From contig NC_079897.1 of the NCBI RefSeq assembly GCF_024868665.1, positions 7,237,240 to 7,301,239 on the forward strand: 64,000 nucleotides of DNA, given 5' to 3'. This stretch comes from Triplophysa rosa. Its lineage: Eukaryota; Chordata; Actinopteri; Cypriniformes; Nemacheilidae. The notes under the pieces were generated by a model. That model ran no database searches. It worked only from the letters and a program-made list of their open reading frames with translations, and was not told the DNA's origin. Both the position numbers and the translations under genes were made by a program. This document shows, one piece after another, positions 10,339-20,293 of this stretch (position 1 is its first letter; the number at the start of each line of letters is the position of its first letter).

Positions 10339-11169
10339 CTGCAAAAAAAATGCATAATCACAACAGAACTGAGATGACTGGCTGAATGAGAAGAGGTGAG
10401 GTGCTCTATGAGATATTGGGGCCCAGTGCATGTAGACACATTAAAACAGTTGAACCAAAGAGATGATTGGTACAGAGGAATGGAGTCTACTGTATATCCA
10501 TGTGTCTAATTGCTGGGGGCTTTGGGAGTCGAGGGCCACAACCAATATGCCCCACATACATGGTCAGTAATCATGCACTGACAGAATCAAGGAAATCATC
10601 TTGAGGAATGTTGTCTGAGTTCTTTAGTCAATGGAACATGATTTAGACCTGCAGCAAGTGTTGCGCCTACTATACAGCTTTGAGAGAGCAAAAAAAGAAA
10701 AAGAGTCAATTGCTAAAACAGAAGAACCAATGAGCATCAGCATCTCATTTCTCAAAACAGTCTCATTTACTGCAAAGGACCCTCTTGAGAAGCGTCGGCT
10801 CAAAACAAGATCGCAGAGTGAAGACATGCATATTTAACCATAAAAAAGTACTTCAGAAAATACCAGGCCTGTAGTTTGTAATTGCAAATCACCTGTTTAA
10901 TTCAGCTTTCATGAGGCTAAAGGGCTACTGAGGGCTTTATTATTAATGGGATAAATTATTCATGGAGGTTCAGCCACATGCAGAAGAGAACTGGGAGGTC
11001 ACAGTTTGCTTGAAGGCTCTCGATGTGTGTGTGTGGGGGGGATTTTGATTTTACGGCAGTAAGCGGGTAGGTTGGTGGGTAAATGTGTGCACATCTGTCC
11101 CTATGAAGCAGCAGGTACACAACTACTGACATGTGAAATACACATTGAAACCAAAGGAATTGAGCAGAC
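10339..11169 (-). other. grik2 intron, 831 bp
   Basis: A short intron between the 108-bp and 114-bp exons, with GTCTGC donor at 11169 and a T-rich CAG acceptor at 10339. The ORFs in it (for example 10631-10837) have no recognisable similarity. A G-rich run with TGTGTGTGTGGGGG lies near 11021-11040. Confidence 0.85.
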
Positions 11170-11277
11170 CTTTTCCAAGCCTTCTTCCTTCAGGCTGATC
11201 ACATCCAGATCGAAATCTGTCCTCAAGCCATTGGTTCTGTTGAAATTTATCCGTCCGGTCAAGCCGTCCCAGTGGGC
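11170..11277 (-). CDS. grik2: grik2 exon, late amino-terminal domain
   Basis: This exon encodes 36 residues, [18 protein letters not shown] followed by [18 protein letters not shown]. The acceptor is CTCACCTACAG before GCCCAC and the donor GTCTGC follows AAAAG; both borders are phase 0. The peptide belongs to the amino-terminal (LIVBP-like) domain of a kainate receptor, which drives subunit assembly outside the membrane. [18 protein letters not shown] fits GluK2 better than GluK1 (RKDFDLDIISLKEEG). A sequon NRT is present. It joins in frame to the exons at 20150 and 10225. Confidence 0.95.
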
Positions 11278-11908
11278 CTGTAGGTGTGAGAAAAATAATC
11301 ATTACAACTGGCCTGAACCAACCGAGATGAATTCGTCCTTTCTGGCCAAATGGAGAAAATACATCATTTATCAGAAGGTACCTATCACCTCCAGTAGAGA
11401 CTGACTCTTTGTCACACATACAGAAAGCAACTGCATTTTTCAAAGAACCATCCATAGATCTATATTTAGGGAACATTTGTAGCCATTCATCTGGAATCTG
11501 TGGGGTTGTGAACATTACAGTTGTGTACAATAGTTATTGTAGTCTCCAATTCAGTAGGAAAATAGTTGTAGTGACGTTTGAGTAATCCTATGAAAACCTG
11601 CTTATATTTCGTCCCAAAATTAAAAGAAAAACAAGTCAGAAAAATTATATGGACAAGTAAAGGACATTCTTTTTAGGACAAATAATTTAATTATTAAAAG
11701 AATTATAAAACATCTTACTTCCACCTTTTGATTGGATAAGCTGTTGCATGGCAAGTGTTAAGATCACCGCTACGACATTAAATTGCAGAAGATAAGTTTA
11801 CACTATTATTACAGTGTATTTTGGTGCTGTTTGTATCTGTAGCAATAAGTTGCCATCCGAGTCAATGGTGTTACTGGTAACTTGAGTGGTTTGTTGAAAC
11901 AGCAACAT
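11278..11908 (-). other. grik2 8.9-kb intron, 3' part
   Basis: The start of the 8,872-bp intron between the 108-bp and 144-bp exons (11278-20149), read from its acceptor side. This part is plain AT-rich sequence with no gene or repeat borders recognised. The rest of the intron is largely mobile DNA: a solo LTR and the DIRS compound. Confidence 0.7.
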
Positions 11909-12488
11909 TGTCACGGTCCTGCCTTCCTGGTTCTGTATTTCTAGTCGTGTGGCAGGATCGGGACGGAGCCCTTAGGTTCTATGTGAGAAAGCCATGAGAT
12001 GTTTATGTTTTTGACATCTCATGTGTTTTCTGTGTCTTGTCATTGGTCTCGTTTCATGTATTGCTTCCCTGCTGTGTCTAATGTTTCCCACCTGCCCTGT
12101 GTAATTATCCCTCGTTTGTCTCTCCTTTAAAATGCCCTCTTGTTTCATTGTCTTGTTGCTCGTGTATTACGTTTGGTCTGTGTACTGTGATGTGATATGT
12201 ACCTTGTCGAGTGTTCCTGTTCCTAGCCTTGCCCGTGGTCTGTGAGTTTTGTGTTTTACCCTGTCATGTTTTGATGTAAGACTATTGGTCGTGTCCTTTA
12301 GTTTAGTTTTTGCTGTTCTTGTTTTCGTTTTGCCCCCACGTGGGAAGTCTTTTGTTTTATATATATTTCTTAGTTCCATTTTCCCCCATTGAGGGTGTTT
12401 GTTTTGCGTTTTGTGTATAAAGACTTGTTTGTTAACCCCTTCACTGCCTGCCTGCATTTGGGTTCTTCCGCCACGCCGAGTCATGACA
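11909..12488 (+). mobile_element. Solo LTR of the same family (plus)
   Basis: The 580-bp unit starts TGTCACGGTCCTGCC and ends GAGTCATGACA. AACAT directly flanks it on both sides (11904-11908 and 12489-12493), a 5-bp target duplication. Inside are a weak TATA-like TTTAAAAT near 12126 and an ATAAAG signal near 12417, in LTR order. It is the opposite-orientation relative of 9154-9663 but differs by many substitutions and indels, so the two are separate old insertions. The minus ORF at 12167-12493 is a shadow. Confidence 0.75.
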
Positions 12489-12917
12489 AACATTAAGCCC
12501 CTTCCCCAATACCATAATGTAAAAAAAAAACTATTTTATCATAAAATCGTATTATCATGAAATAGTCAATGACAATTTTCAATGATTATTAAAGTGGAAA
12601 TAAGTGAATGCAAATACAAACACAAATACTACTTGATGTATTTCAATTGCACTATGTGACATTGTTTTAGCATGTGTTTATTTGCCAATTATAATAATAA
12701 TAAAAATAATAGCAACAAAAACAAAAAACACTAAAAATGTTCTTATTGTATTATAATATAGGTACATTTTCTTATTATACTTTTAATATTTTTATTTTTT
12801 AGTGAAATTTGATCATGTTGATGACAGAGAGTTTTTTGGCTTTTGTATGCGAGTCATCATTGTATGGCACACAAAGTTGGTATTTACTCCACATGCTCTG
12901 TCTTTAGACCAGTACCA
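12489..12917. other. Intron between solo LTR and DIRS compound
   Basis: Very AT-rich to 12800. The segment 12802-12917 is more balanced and open on the plus strand, but it has no recognised domain and its frame simply runs into the DIRS terminal repeat. Confidence 0.5.
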
Positions 12918-13130
12918 GTTCCCTTTCTGTCGGTCTCTCGACGTTGTGTCGAACCGACAGAATGGGGTTTGTCTTGAGAACCTATCATCTTCTGAGTATT
13001 TAGAAAAGGCCAATGAAAATTGGCGAATGAAATTTGCATGCCGGGCTCCTCCCCGGATGTCCGGGTATAAGAGGGAAGCCGGCGTGCTCATTCATTCACC
13101 TTTTGTTCTTCAGAGCCTACGCATCTGATG
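12918..13130 (+). repeat. DIRS inverted terminal repeat, left
   Basis: Begins GTTCCCTTTCTGTCGG. A 36-nt dyad (12926-12961; arms TCTGTCGGT and ACCGACAGA, inner CGAC/GTCG) sits three bases from the end. It then continues through the promoter-like block to TTCATTCACC. It is the complement of 19190-19403, and related repeats occur at 21255, 22061, 42007, 48610, 55452, 62076 and 63720. Confidence 0.9.
13010..13072 (+). promoter_or_regulatory. Promoter-like block in DIRS terminal repeat
   Basis: In order: CCAAT at 13010-13014 facing an ATTGG at 13019-13023, octamer ATTTGCAT at 13032-13039, dyad CCGGATGTCCGG at 13053-13064 and TATAA at 13066-13070. The same order is kept in the other terminal repeats. 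In the repeat at 42007 the dyad is a perfect CCCGGATATCCGGG (42167-42180) directly touching TATAAAA (42181-42187). The spacing fits an RNA polymerase II promoter transcribing into the element. No transcript is shown by sequence alone. Confidence 0.65.
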
Positions 13131-13283
13131 AGCTTCTCTACGATCTTGGGTGATCATTTTTCTGCTGGAATCTACGACGTGGACAGCGGACGGTCCCTTC
13201 CTGCAGTGACTCTCCCCTGGGCGTCTCGGCAGTTCCGGAGGTGTTCGAGCAAATTTCCTTTTCTAAAAGAGCAAATTTCTCCA

Positions 13284-15335
13284 GCGTGGCTTGTCCCGCT
13301 GTTCTCATGGGTGCAACACACTCATCGAGGAGGGGGACGGACACAATGCCTGCTTCCAGTACGCTGGGGCAGACGTTGTGGATACGTCCTGCCCGCACTG
13401 CGGGCGGTGACGATTCAGACGTTGCGTCACAGGTGGCTGTGTTCCCACGGGACTCAGCCACCACCTCGTTTGCTCCCCGTTCCGTGGCGGCAGGACTACG
13501 GCCCTGCCGTCCGCTATGGCAAGCAGCGAGGGTGAGGTGAGGATTACTGTGAGCGATAATCCGCCAGCCACGGCTCACGGACCGTTCACACCTCGTTTCG
13601 CTCGTCTGACCGTTCCCCAAAAAGACGGTCCGCCGTCTTATTCCTCAATCACGTATTCGGACACGATGCGTGATGATGAGAGGTCTCTTGCAGCATCGGG
13701 GGGTGACGTACTGCCATCCGACTCCGACGATTCTTCGGGCTCCTTCCCTCGGGGGGTCGAGCCCAGGAAAAAGCGGATGTCGAGATGTCGGCCATGCTTT
13801 CCCGGGCCGCCGTGAGTGTTGGGTTGCAGTGCCCGCACTGCCTCTCCCGGCGCTCGCGGCTGGCTACATGGCGCCTCGGGTTTGAGCGCGGCTCCAAGCC
13901 GCACCCACCCCCGGTGCCGTGTTTACCGGAAGTGCATGAGGAACTTTGTAAGACCTGGAACGCCCCTTCCCGGCACGTTTCATGTCAAACAAAGTTCTGT
14001 CACCCTCTCTTCCCTCGAGGTTGAGACGGCTGGAGGATACGTTGGGTCCCCCAGGTGGAGTATGCCGCCGCGGTGCACTCTTGCCCGTAGGTGGCGGCCA
14101 CCTGGGGGGACTCATCCTAGACTCCCGTCCAAAGCATGTGGTGTCTCGGCATCTCTGGTGTCGAGAGCTTACATTGCGGCGGACCAAGCTGCCTCCTCTC
14201 TCCACGCTATGGCTCCTGCCAGGCCAGGGCGTTGAGAGAGCTCCACGAGGGTAAGACCGACACAGCGCTTATGCAGGAACTCCGCGCGGCCACCGACCTC
14301 GCTCTACGGGCGACCAAGGTGACCACGCGGGCCCTGTGTCGGACGATGTCCACACTTGTGGTCCATGAGAAACTCCACTGGCCAATCCTTGCGCAGATGA
14401 GTAACGCTGAGAAGGTCCGCTTTCTCGACGTACCCGTTTCGCAAGGGGGGGCTGGTTGGTGTTACTGTTGAGCCGCAGCGGCCCCGCTCACCCCCCGACC
14501 GTCGGGGGTGGCGCAAGACCCGCACGCGGCCTCCCCGGAGGGTTCTCGACAGTAAGAAGCAGTCCTCCGTGCCGCAACTCGGCCACCTCGGCCGTCGAGT
14601 CCCGTGCACTGTCTGCTTCCCAGCAGCCCTGGTCCTCTTCAACGCCCTCCAGCTCTGGTGCCCCCCACTCAGGCGGCCCCCCCTGGAGGAGACAGCGAAG
14701 AGGAGACCATCGCCCCATCAGCAGCCGCGGCGCAGCGGCCGTCATGGGAACACCTCAGGGGGATCGAGGCTACCATTGGGCCCGACCCCAGCCACATCGC
14801 TGGCAAGTCGGATAGGGACGGATCCTGCCCCGTCTCTCCATCTGCTGACCCCCTCCGAGGGGCTAGCACCCACTTACTCTCAAAAAAGGAGAGTTTCCTC
14901 TCTCTCTGGGTTACCACAGCCGCTCTCACCCTCTGCACGACAGTGAACGGCAAACTCGACGTTGCGTCATGGCAAAGCGCAATGTCGAGTATAAACACCA
15001 GCCCTCAGCACTCTCAGTCAGACAGTGCGTTGAGCTGCGCAGTCGCCAGGCAGGAAAAACAGCAGAGCCGATCTACTCCCCGGGGGACCTCCCCTGGCAA
15101 GGAATCCGTACTGCTAGCCATCGAACCACCCCCCGGGGGGACGATGAAAAAGATCGTACCTTAGTTCCGTCTCATTCTGGGAGCCTGTCTGGCTTCCCAG
15201 GCTGTCAGACTGGCTAGGGAAGACGATCCGTCTCGGCTACGCGATCCAGTCGCCTCATGCTCGCCAAGTTCAGCATCCAATGTACCTCAGTCAGAGGCTA
15301 GGATGGTCCGTACTTCGGGCCGAGGTCGCCACCCT
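13284..15335 (+). pseudogene. DIRS gag and RT start, decayed (left arm)
   Basis: The frame matching gag begins TTG-SRCSHGCN in place of ATG, so the normal start codon is lost. The finger-like N-terminus then has CFQYAGA where other copies have a CLKCLG motif, and the frame breaks repeatedly through a Pro/Ser/Arg-rich middle region. Near 15140 the sequence reaches the MKKI start of the RT region and stops resembling RT near 15335. Gag of DIRS elements is thought to package the RNA; this copy cannot make it. Overlapping ORFs on both strands between 13128 and 15230 are fragments or shadows of this one reading. Confidence 0.7.
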
Positions 15336-15344
15336 TCGTCCCGT

Positions 15345-17345
15345 CCAAGGGCCAGACATGGAGGTTCCAGAGGTCTCGCCTGGGATGCCAAAACGTGCCC
15401 TTCCCCTGAGAAAGAAGGTCCTTCATCAGGGGAATCGGCCAGGGGGGAGTTGTTGTCAGAAGCATCAGCTCTGAGAACCAAGTCCGGTTTGGCCAGTAAA
15501 GCGCAACTAGTAACACTTGATGCTCCTCTTCCCTGACCTTGCACAGGGTCTGTGCAATTAGGCTCACTGGGGGGAAGGCGTACTTCCGCTTGTCCCGCGG
15601 CCAGCTGTGCGCAAGGGCATCCGTGCCGAGGGGACCGTCGGTCAGGGAGTACCAAAGCGGACAATGGGTGGAGTCCGGGGAGGCAAACAGGTCCACCTGT
15701 GCCTGGCCGAACTGCTCCCATATGAGCTGAACCACGTGGGGGTGGAGTCGCCACTCTCCGCGAGGCGTCCACTGACGAGAAAGCAAGTCTGCTGTCTGGT
15801 TCAGGTCGCCCGGGATGTGTATGGCTCGCAGGGAGCTGATCACCTGCTGACTCTACAGGAGGAGGCGTCGGGCGAGTCGTGTTAGCTGCCGTGAGCGAAT
15901 GCCACCCTGGTGGTTGATATACGCCACGGCAGCTGTGCTGTCTGAGCTGACCAGCACGTGCTTGGCCTGCACGAGAGGTTGGAATCTCTTCAGTGCAAGT
16001 AGCACAGCCCACAACTCTAGGCAGTTGATATGCCAAAGCAGGAGGGGGCCCGTCCATTGCCCCGACACTGCGTGCCCATTGCACACGGAACCCCAGCCCT
16101 GTAGGGAGGCACTAAGACATGCCTTGATACCTGCCCTAGGGGGACCCCCGCCCGTAGGAAGGCCATAGATGACCAGGGGGTCAGGGTGTGCCAGCAGAGG
16201 GGCGTGATGATTATACGCCTGCTGCCGGTGTGCCACGCTTTCCAGGGAACCCGACTCTGTAGCCAGTGTTGGAGCGGTCGCATGTGCATCAACCCGAGGG
16301 GGACCACCCCCGCCAAGGATGCCATATGCCCCAGGAGCCTCTGAAATTGTTTCAGGGGGACCGCTGGATGCCTGAAGTACCTCAGGCAGTGTAACACTGA
16401 CTGGGCGCGCTCTGTAGTCAGTCGCGCTGTCATGGAGACAGAGTCGAGTTCCAGACCGAGAAAGGAGATGCTCTGCACAAGGGAGAGCTTGCTCTTTTCC
16501 CAGTTGACCTGTAGCCCCAACCGATCTAGGTGCTGGAGCACCATGTCCCTGTGTGTACACAACAGATCTCGCGAGTGAGCCGAGAAGAGCCAGTCGTCGA
16601 GATAATTTAGTACCCGCACACCTCCTTCCCTGAGGGAGGGCAAGGAGGGCGGCTTCCACGACCTTCGTAAAGACCCGTGGAGACAGGGACAGACCGAAGG
16701 GAAGGACCTTGTACTGATATGCCCGTCCCTCGAACGGCCGATGTCGAGGGAGGATCGAGACATGAAGTACGGGTCCTTCAGGTCGATTGCCATGAACCAG
16801 TCCTGACACCTGACGGTCGTCAGGATGCGCTTCTGCGTGACCATAGTGAAAGGCAGCTTGTGTAGGTGCCTGTTCAGAACACGCAGATCCAAAATAGGGC
16901 ACAACCCCCCGCCTTTCTTGGGGACAATGAAGTACGGGTTGTAAAACCCGCAGGACATCTCGGCTGGTGGGACGGGCTCGATTGCTCCCTTCGCCAGAAG
17001 TATGGGAGCATCCTTGCCTCTGACTGAGGTTAAAAGGATGCCCCGAAACTTGGGCAGATGTGTAGCGAACTGAATCGCGTAACCAAGATGGATCGTCTTC
17101 CTCAGCCAGCCTGACAGTCTGGGAAACTGAAGCCAAGCTCCCAGAAACCGTGACAGGGGGACTAGAGGTTTGATCTTCTTCATCGTCCCCCCGGGGTGTG
17201 GTTCGATGGCTAGCAGTACGGATTCCTTGCCGGGGGAGGTCCCCCGGGGAGGAGATCGGCTCTGCTGTCTCTCCTGCCTGGCGATTGTACAGCTCAACGC
17301 ACTGTCTGACTGAGAGTGCTGAGGGCTGGTGTTTATACTCGACAT
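15345..17345 (-). pseudogene. DIRS reverse transcriptase-RNase H, frameshifted (right arm)
   Basis: RT begins at a Met-Lys-Lys near 17183. YFIVPKKGGG and MAIDLKD (first catalytic Asp, about 16785) are in one frame. The next block, YQYKVLPFGLSLSPRVFTKV, is in a second frame. NYLDDWL (catalytic YLDD, about 16592-16606) is back in the first. RNase H follows: LQGWG, CLELWAVLLALK, SSDSTAAVAYINHQGG (about 16110-15853), then HIPGDLNQTADLLSR near 15800. At least two compensating frameshifts break the RT, so no complete enzyme can be made. The C-terminal region is cut at about 15345 by the junction with the other arm. Confidence 0.85.
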
Positions 17346-19029
17346 TGCATTTCACCGAGACGCAACGTCGAGTTTCCGTCCACCTTCGTGCCGAGGGTGG
17401 GAGTGGCTGTGATAACTCAGAGAGAGAGGAAACTCTTTTTGTGAGTAAGTGGGCGCTGGCCCCCCGTAGGGGACCAGCAGATGGTAGGACGGGGCAGGAA
17501 CCGTCCCTATCCGACCCAGCAAAGAAGTGGCTGGGTTCGGGCACGATGGTAGCCTCGATCTCCCTGGGGTCTCTCCGTCAGGGCCGCTTCTGCTTCCGCG
17601 ATGGCTGCTGATGGGGAGGCGGTTTCCTCTTCGACGTCCTTTTCCGGGAGGCAGCCTGGGAATGGTGCACTGGAGCCGGAGTCGAAGAGGGCCAGGGCTG
17701 CTGGGAAGCAGACGCCACTCAGGATCTCAAGGGCCTGGAGGCGGCTGAGTCGCGGTGGGGCAGGATATGCTTGATGGCCTCCGTCTGCTTCTTCACCGTC
17801 GAGAACTGCTAAGAGAAATCCTCAACAGTATCACCAAACAGCCTGCGAGATGGGGGCATCAAGAAAGCGAACCTTCTCAGCGTCCCGCATCTGCGCAAGG
17901 TTAAGCCAGAGGTGCATGGTGGATATCGCCCGACCCAGGGCCCGTGTCGTCACCTTAGTCGCCCGTAGAGCAAGATCAGTGGCGGTACGGAGTTCCTGCA
18001 TTACCGCTGAGTCGGTCTTACCCTCGTGGAGCTCCTTTAACACCTTGGCCTGGTGGACCTGCAGGATGGCCATGGCGTGGAGGGAGGAGGCGGCCTGGCC
18101 CGCAGCAGTGTAAGCCTTTGACACCAGAGATGCTGAAAACTTACACGCCTTGGATGGGAGTCTAGGCTGAGCTCTCCAGGTGGCCGCCGTCTGCGGGCAC
18201 AGGTGCACCGCGACAGCACGCTCCACCTGGGGGATCTCGACATAGCCCCTGGCCGCCCCACCATTGAGGGAAGTAAGGGCGACTGAGCCTTTCTGATTGG
18301 AATGGGCTGTGAGAGGCGCGTTCCAGGTCTTACTTAGCTCCTCATGCACTTCCGGGAAGAACGGGACCGGAGCTGGGCACAGACCGGAGACCGGAGCTTG
18401 GAGTCGCGCTCAGACCCCAGGTACCACATATCCAGCCACGAGCGCTGGGGTAAAGGCGGTGCAGTGCACTGCAGCCCAATGCTCGCGGCGGCCCGGAAAA
18501 GCATGGTTGTCATCTCGACGTCCGCCTCTTCCTGGGCTCGACCCCCCGGGGGAGGGAGCTCCGAGGAATCGTCGGGGTCAGATGCCAAAAGGTCGCCCTC
18601 CGATGCTGCAATCGACATCTCATCTTCGTCACGTACCTCCGAGTACGTGGCGGAGGAACAAGACGGGGTAGGACCGTCTTTTGAGGAACGGTCAGATGAG
18701 CGAGATGGGGCGTGAATAGTCCGTGAGCCTGCGGCTGGCGGGTTAACATTCACAGTGATCCCCATATCACCCCCGGTGCTAACTGAAGCGGGCGGCAGAG
18801 CCATAGCCACTGTTGTCACGGATCGGTAGCAGACGAGGTGGTGGCTTTTATCCATAAAGAATACAGCCACCCGTGACCACAACGTCTGGATCGCCATCCG
18901 CCCGCAGTGCAGGCAGGACGTATCCACAAAGGCTGCCTCAGCGTGCCGGAGACCCAAACACCTGAGACAGACATCGTGTCCGTCCCCTTCCTCAATGAGT
19001 GCGTTGCACCCTAGAGAACAGCGGGTCAT
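17346..19029 (-). pseudogene. DIRS gag remnant (right arm)
   Basis: Starts at an ATG (19029) with MTRCSLGCNALIEEGDGHDV, followed by CLRCLGLRHAEAAF and CLHCGR, a Cys/His-rich segment that may bind zinc. The first 231 codons are open. The frame then shifts into ORFs at 18349-17831 and further fragments before reaching the RT region. This gag lineage keeps the CLRC motif that the left arm and the copies at 42007 and 62076 have altered or lost. Confidence 0.7.
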
Positions 19030-19189
19030 GCCACGCTGGAGAAATTTGCTCGCTTTTTTTGAAGGAAATTAGCTCGGACACTTGCGGAACTGCCGAGACG
19101 CCCAGGGGAGAGTCGCTGCAGGAAGGGACCGTCTGCTGCACCACGTCGTAGAATCCAGCAGGAATTGATCGCTAAGATCGCAGAGTAGC

Positions 19190-19403
19190 TCATCAGATGC
19201 ATAGGCTCTGAAGAACAAAAGGTGAATGAATGAGCACGCCGGCTTCCCTCTTATACCCGGACATCCGGGGAGGAGTCCGGCATGCAAATTTCATTCGCCA
19301 ATTTTCATTGGCCTATTCTAAATACTCAGAAGATGATAGGTTCTCAAGACAAACCCCAATCTGTCGGTTCGACACAACATCGAGAGACCGACAGAAAGGG
19401 AAT
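19190..19403 (-). repeat. DIRS inverted terminal repeat, right
   Basis: The complement of the left repeat, with octamer (as ATGCAAAT at 19284-19291) and TATA box pointing left into the element. The outer end is AAAGGGAAT, where all other copies here have AAAGGGAAC, so the terminal trinucleotide has changed. Confidence 0.9.
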
Positions 19404-20149
19404 TTCATTAGATGGTTTAGCACTGTTTTGTATGAACTTAAATCTTTTTTTAAGAGAAAGAGTGCCTCCTTTCTATGTAAATTAGGCTAATATTGATTGC
19501 ACCTTGTTTATAAAATCCTGTGCTTTTTGGTTAAGACACTTAACTTTGTACTACTACCATCAGTGGAAAGCATGTTGTAAAATAATGTTTATTTAAAAGA
19601 AATGTTTGTGTACAATGTGATTTGTGTCCAAGAGCTAAATGAAGCATCTGACATGATTGGCTAAATGAGTGTAGTGTGATGGTATACAGTCCCAGGAAAG
19701 AATAAAAATGTGTGCTAGTCTCTCTGAAGCAGTCACCCCTCTCTGTTCATTCGCTGTTTGCGTTCTTCCCCTCCATCCATTTGCGACTGCGTTACTGTCC
19801 ACGTGTTATTTGCTGTGAGATTTGTTGAGGCAGAGTGAGAGTGTGTCTCACACCAAATGCAACCCTGACAAACCACTGACGCTATTAAATGCATTTAGGG
19901 GAAGGGTTATTCATGCTCGGTGGCTCCAGTGCGTCATCGAGACATGATTTTAGACCCGCCCAAAAAATTCTGAGCATGAAAATGGTAAAAAAAACTGTTT
20001 AACAGTCAAACTCCACATTTCAGAACTACACAGTCTTTGTAAAGTGTTTCAGCAATACAATTCTAATATTTATGTGTTTAGAAACCATTCTTGAAATTAC
20101 CTTTACCCAGACTTTAAGTGAAATTCTCCCGTAATGTGTGATGCAATAC
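19404..20149 (-). other. grik2 intron between DIRS compound and the 144-bp exon
   Basis: No gene seen. An imperfect inverted pair, TTCATGCTCGG (19911) and CTGAGCATGAA (19970), may be the relic of a small transposon. Otherwise plain intron sequence ending at the GTATTG donor of the exon. Confidence 0.6.
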
Positions 20150-20293
20150 CTCTTTGATGAGAGTCATGAAGCGGTTGCCAAAGCGCCAGGGCTTGTGGCG
20201 GTTGCACTGGAGTGAACTGACGGTGATTTGAGGAGACTGCTGGACAGCCACGGCCACCACATGCACTGCATCATACATCAAGGCTGCATCTGT
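20150..20293 (-). CDS. grik2: grik2 exon, amino-terminal domain
   Basis: This exon encodes 48 residues: [36 protein letters not shown] and [12 protein letters not shown]. The acceptor is a TG-rich tract ending TTTCCAG before ACAGAT; the donor GTATTG follows AAAGAG. Both are phase 0 and the 144-bp length matches the corresponding exon of kainate-receptor genes. HKPWRFG and [10 protein letters not shown] separate GluK2 from GluK1 (HKPWRLG) and GluK3 (HKAWRFG). The upstream 174-bp exon of the family was looked for on the minus strand up to 64000 and not found, implying a 5' intron longer than 43 kb. Confidence 0.95.

Larger units (their letters stand above)
12918..19403. mobile_element. DIRS-type compound element with inverted arms
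   Basis: A 6.5-kb block bounded by inverted terminal repeats: 12918-13130 on the plus strand matches the complement of 19190-19403. The left arm (12918 to about 15335, plus) carries terminal repeat, gag remnant and the first part of RT. The right arm (19403 down to about 15336, minus) carries terminal repeat, gag remnant, RT, RNase H and the start of the post-RNase H region. The arms meet tail to tail near 15333-15345. The recombinase gene and the internal complementary region are absent. The left edge is GTT; the right edge is AAT where other copies have AAC. The arms belong to different gag subfamilies, so this is not a simple inverted duplication. Confidence 0.85.

Noticed and set aside
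9154..12488. Reading the two 500-580-bp repeats as MITEs
   Set aside because: TG...CA ends, 5-bp duplications and promoter-to-polyadenylation order fit solo LTRs better than a DNA transposon with 7-bp inverted ends.
13128..15474. Many overlapping plus and minus ORFs of 60-186 codons
   Set aside because: GC-rich decayed gag sequence is open in several frames by chance; only the frame matching other gag copies was kept.
15853..17544. 563-codon minus ORF as a single protein
   Set aside because: It is a mosaic of gag/RT out-of-frame sequence with one in-frame RT block and RNase H; the real RT order needs two frame changes with the 442-codon ORF.
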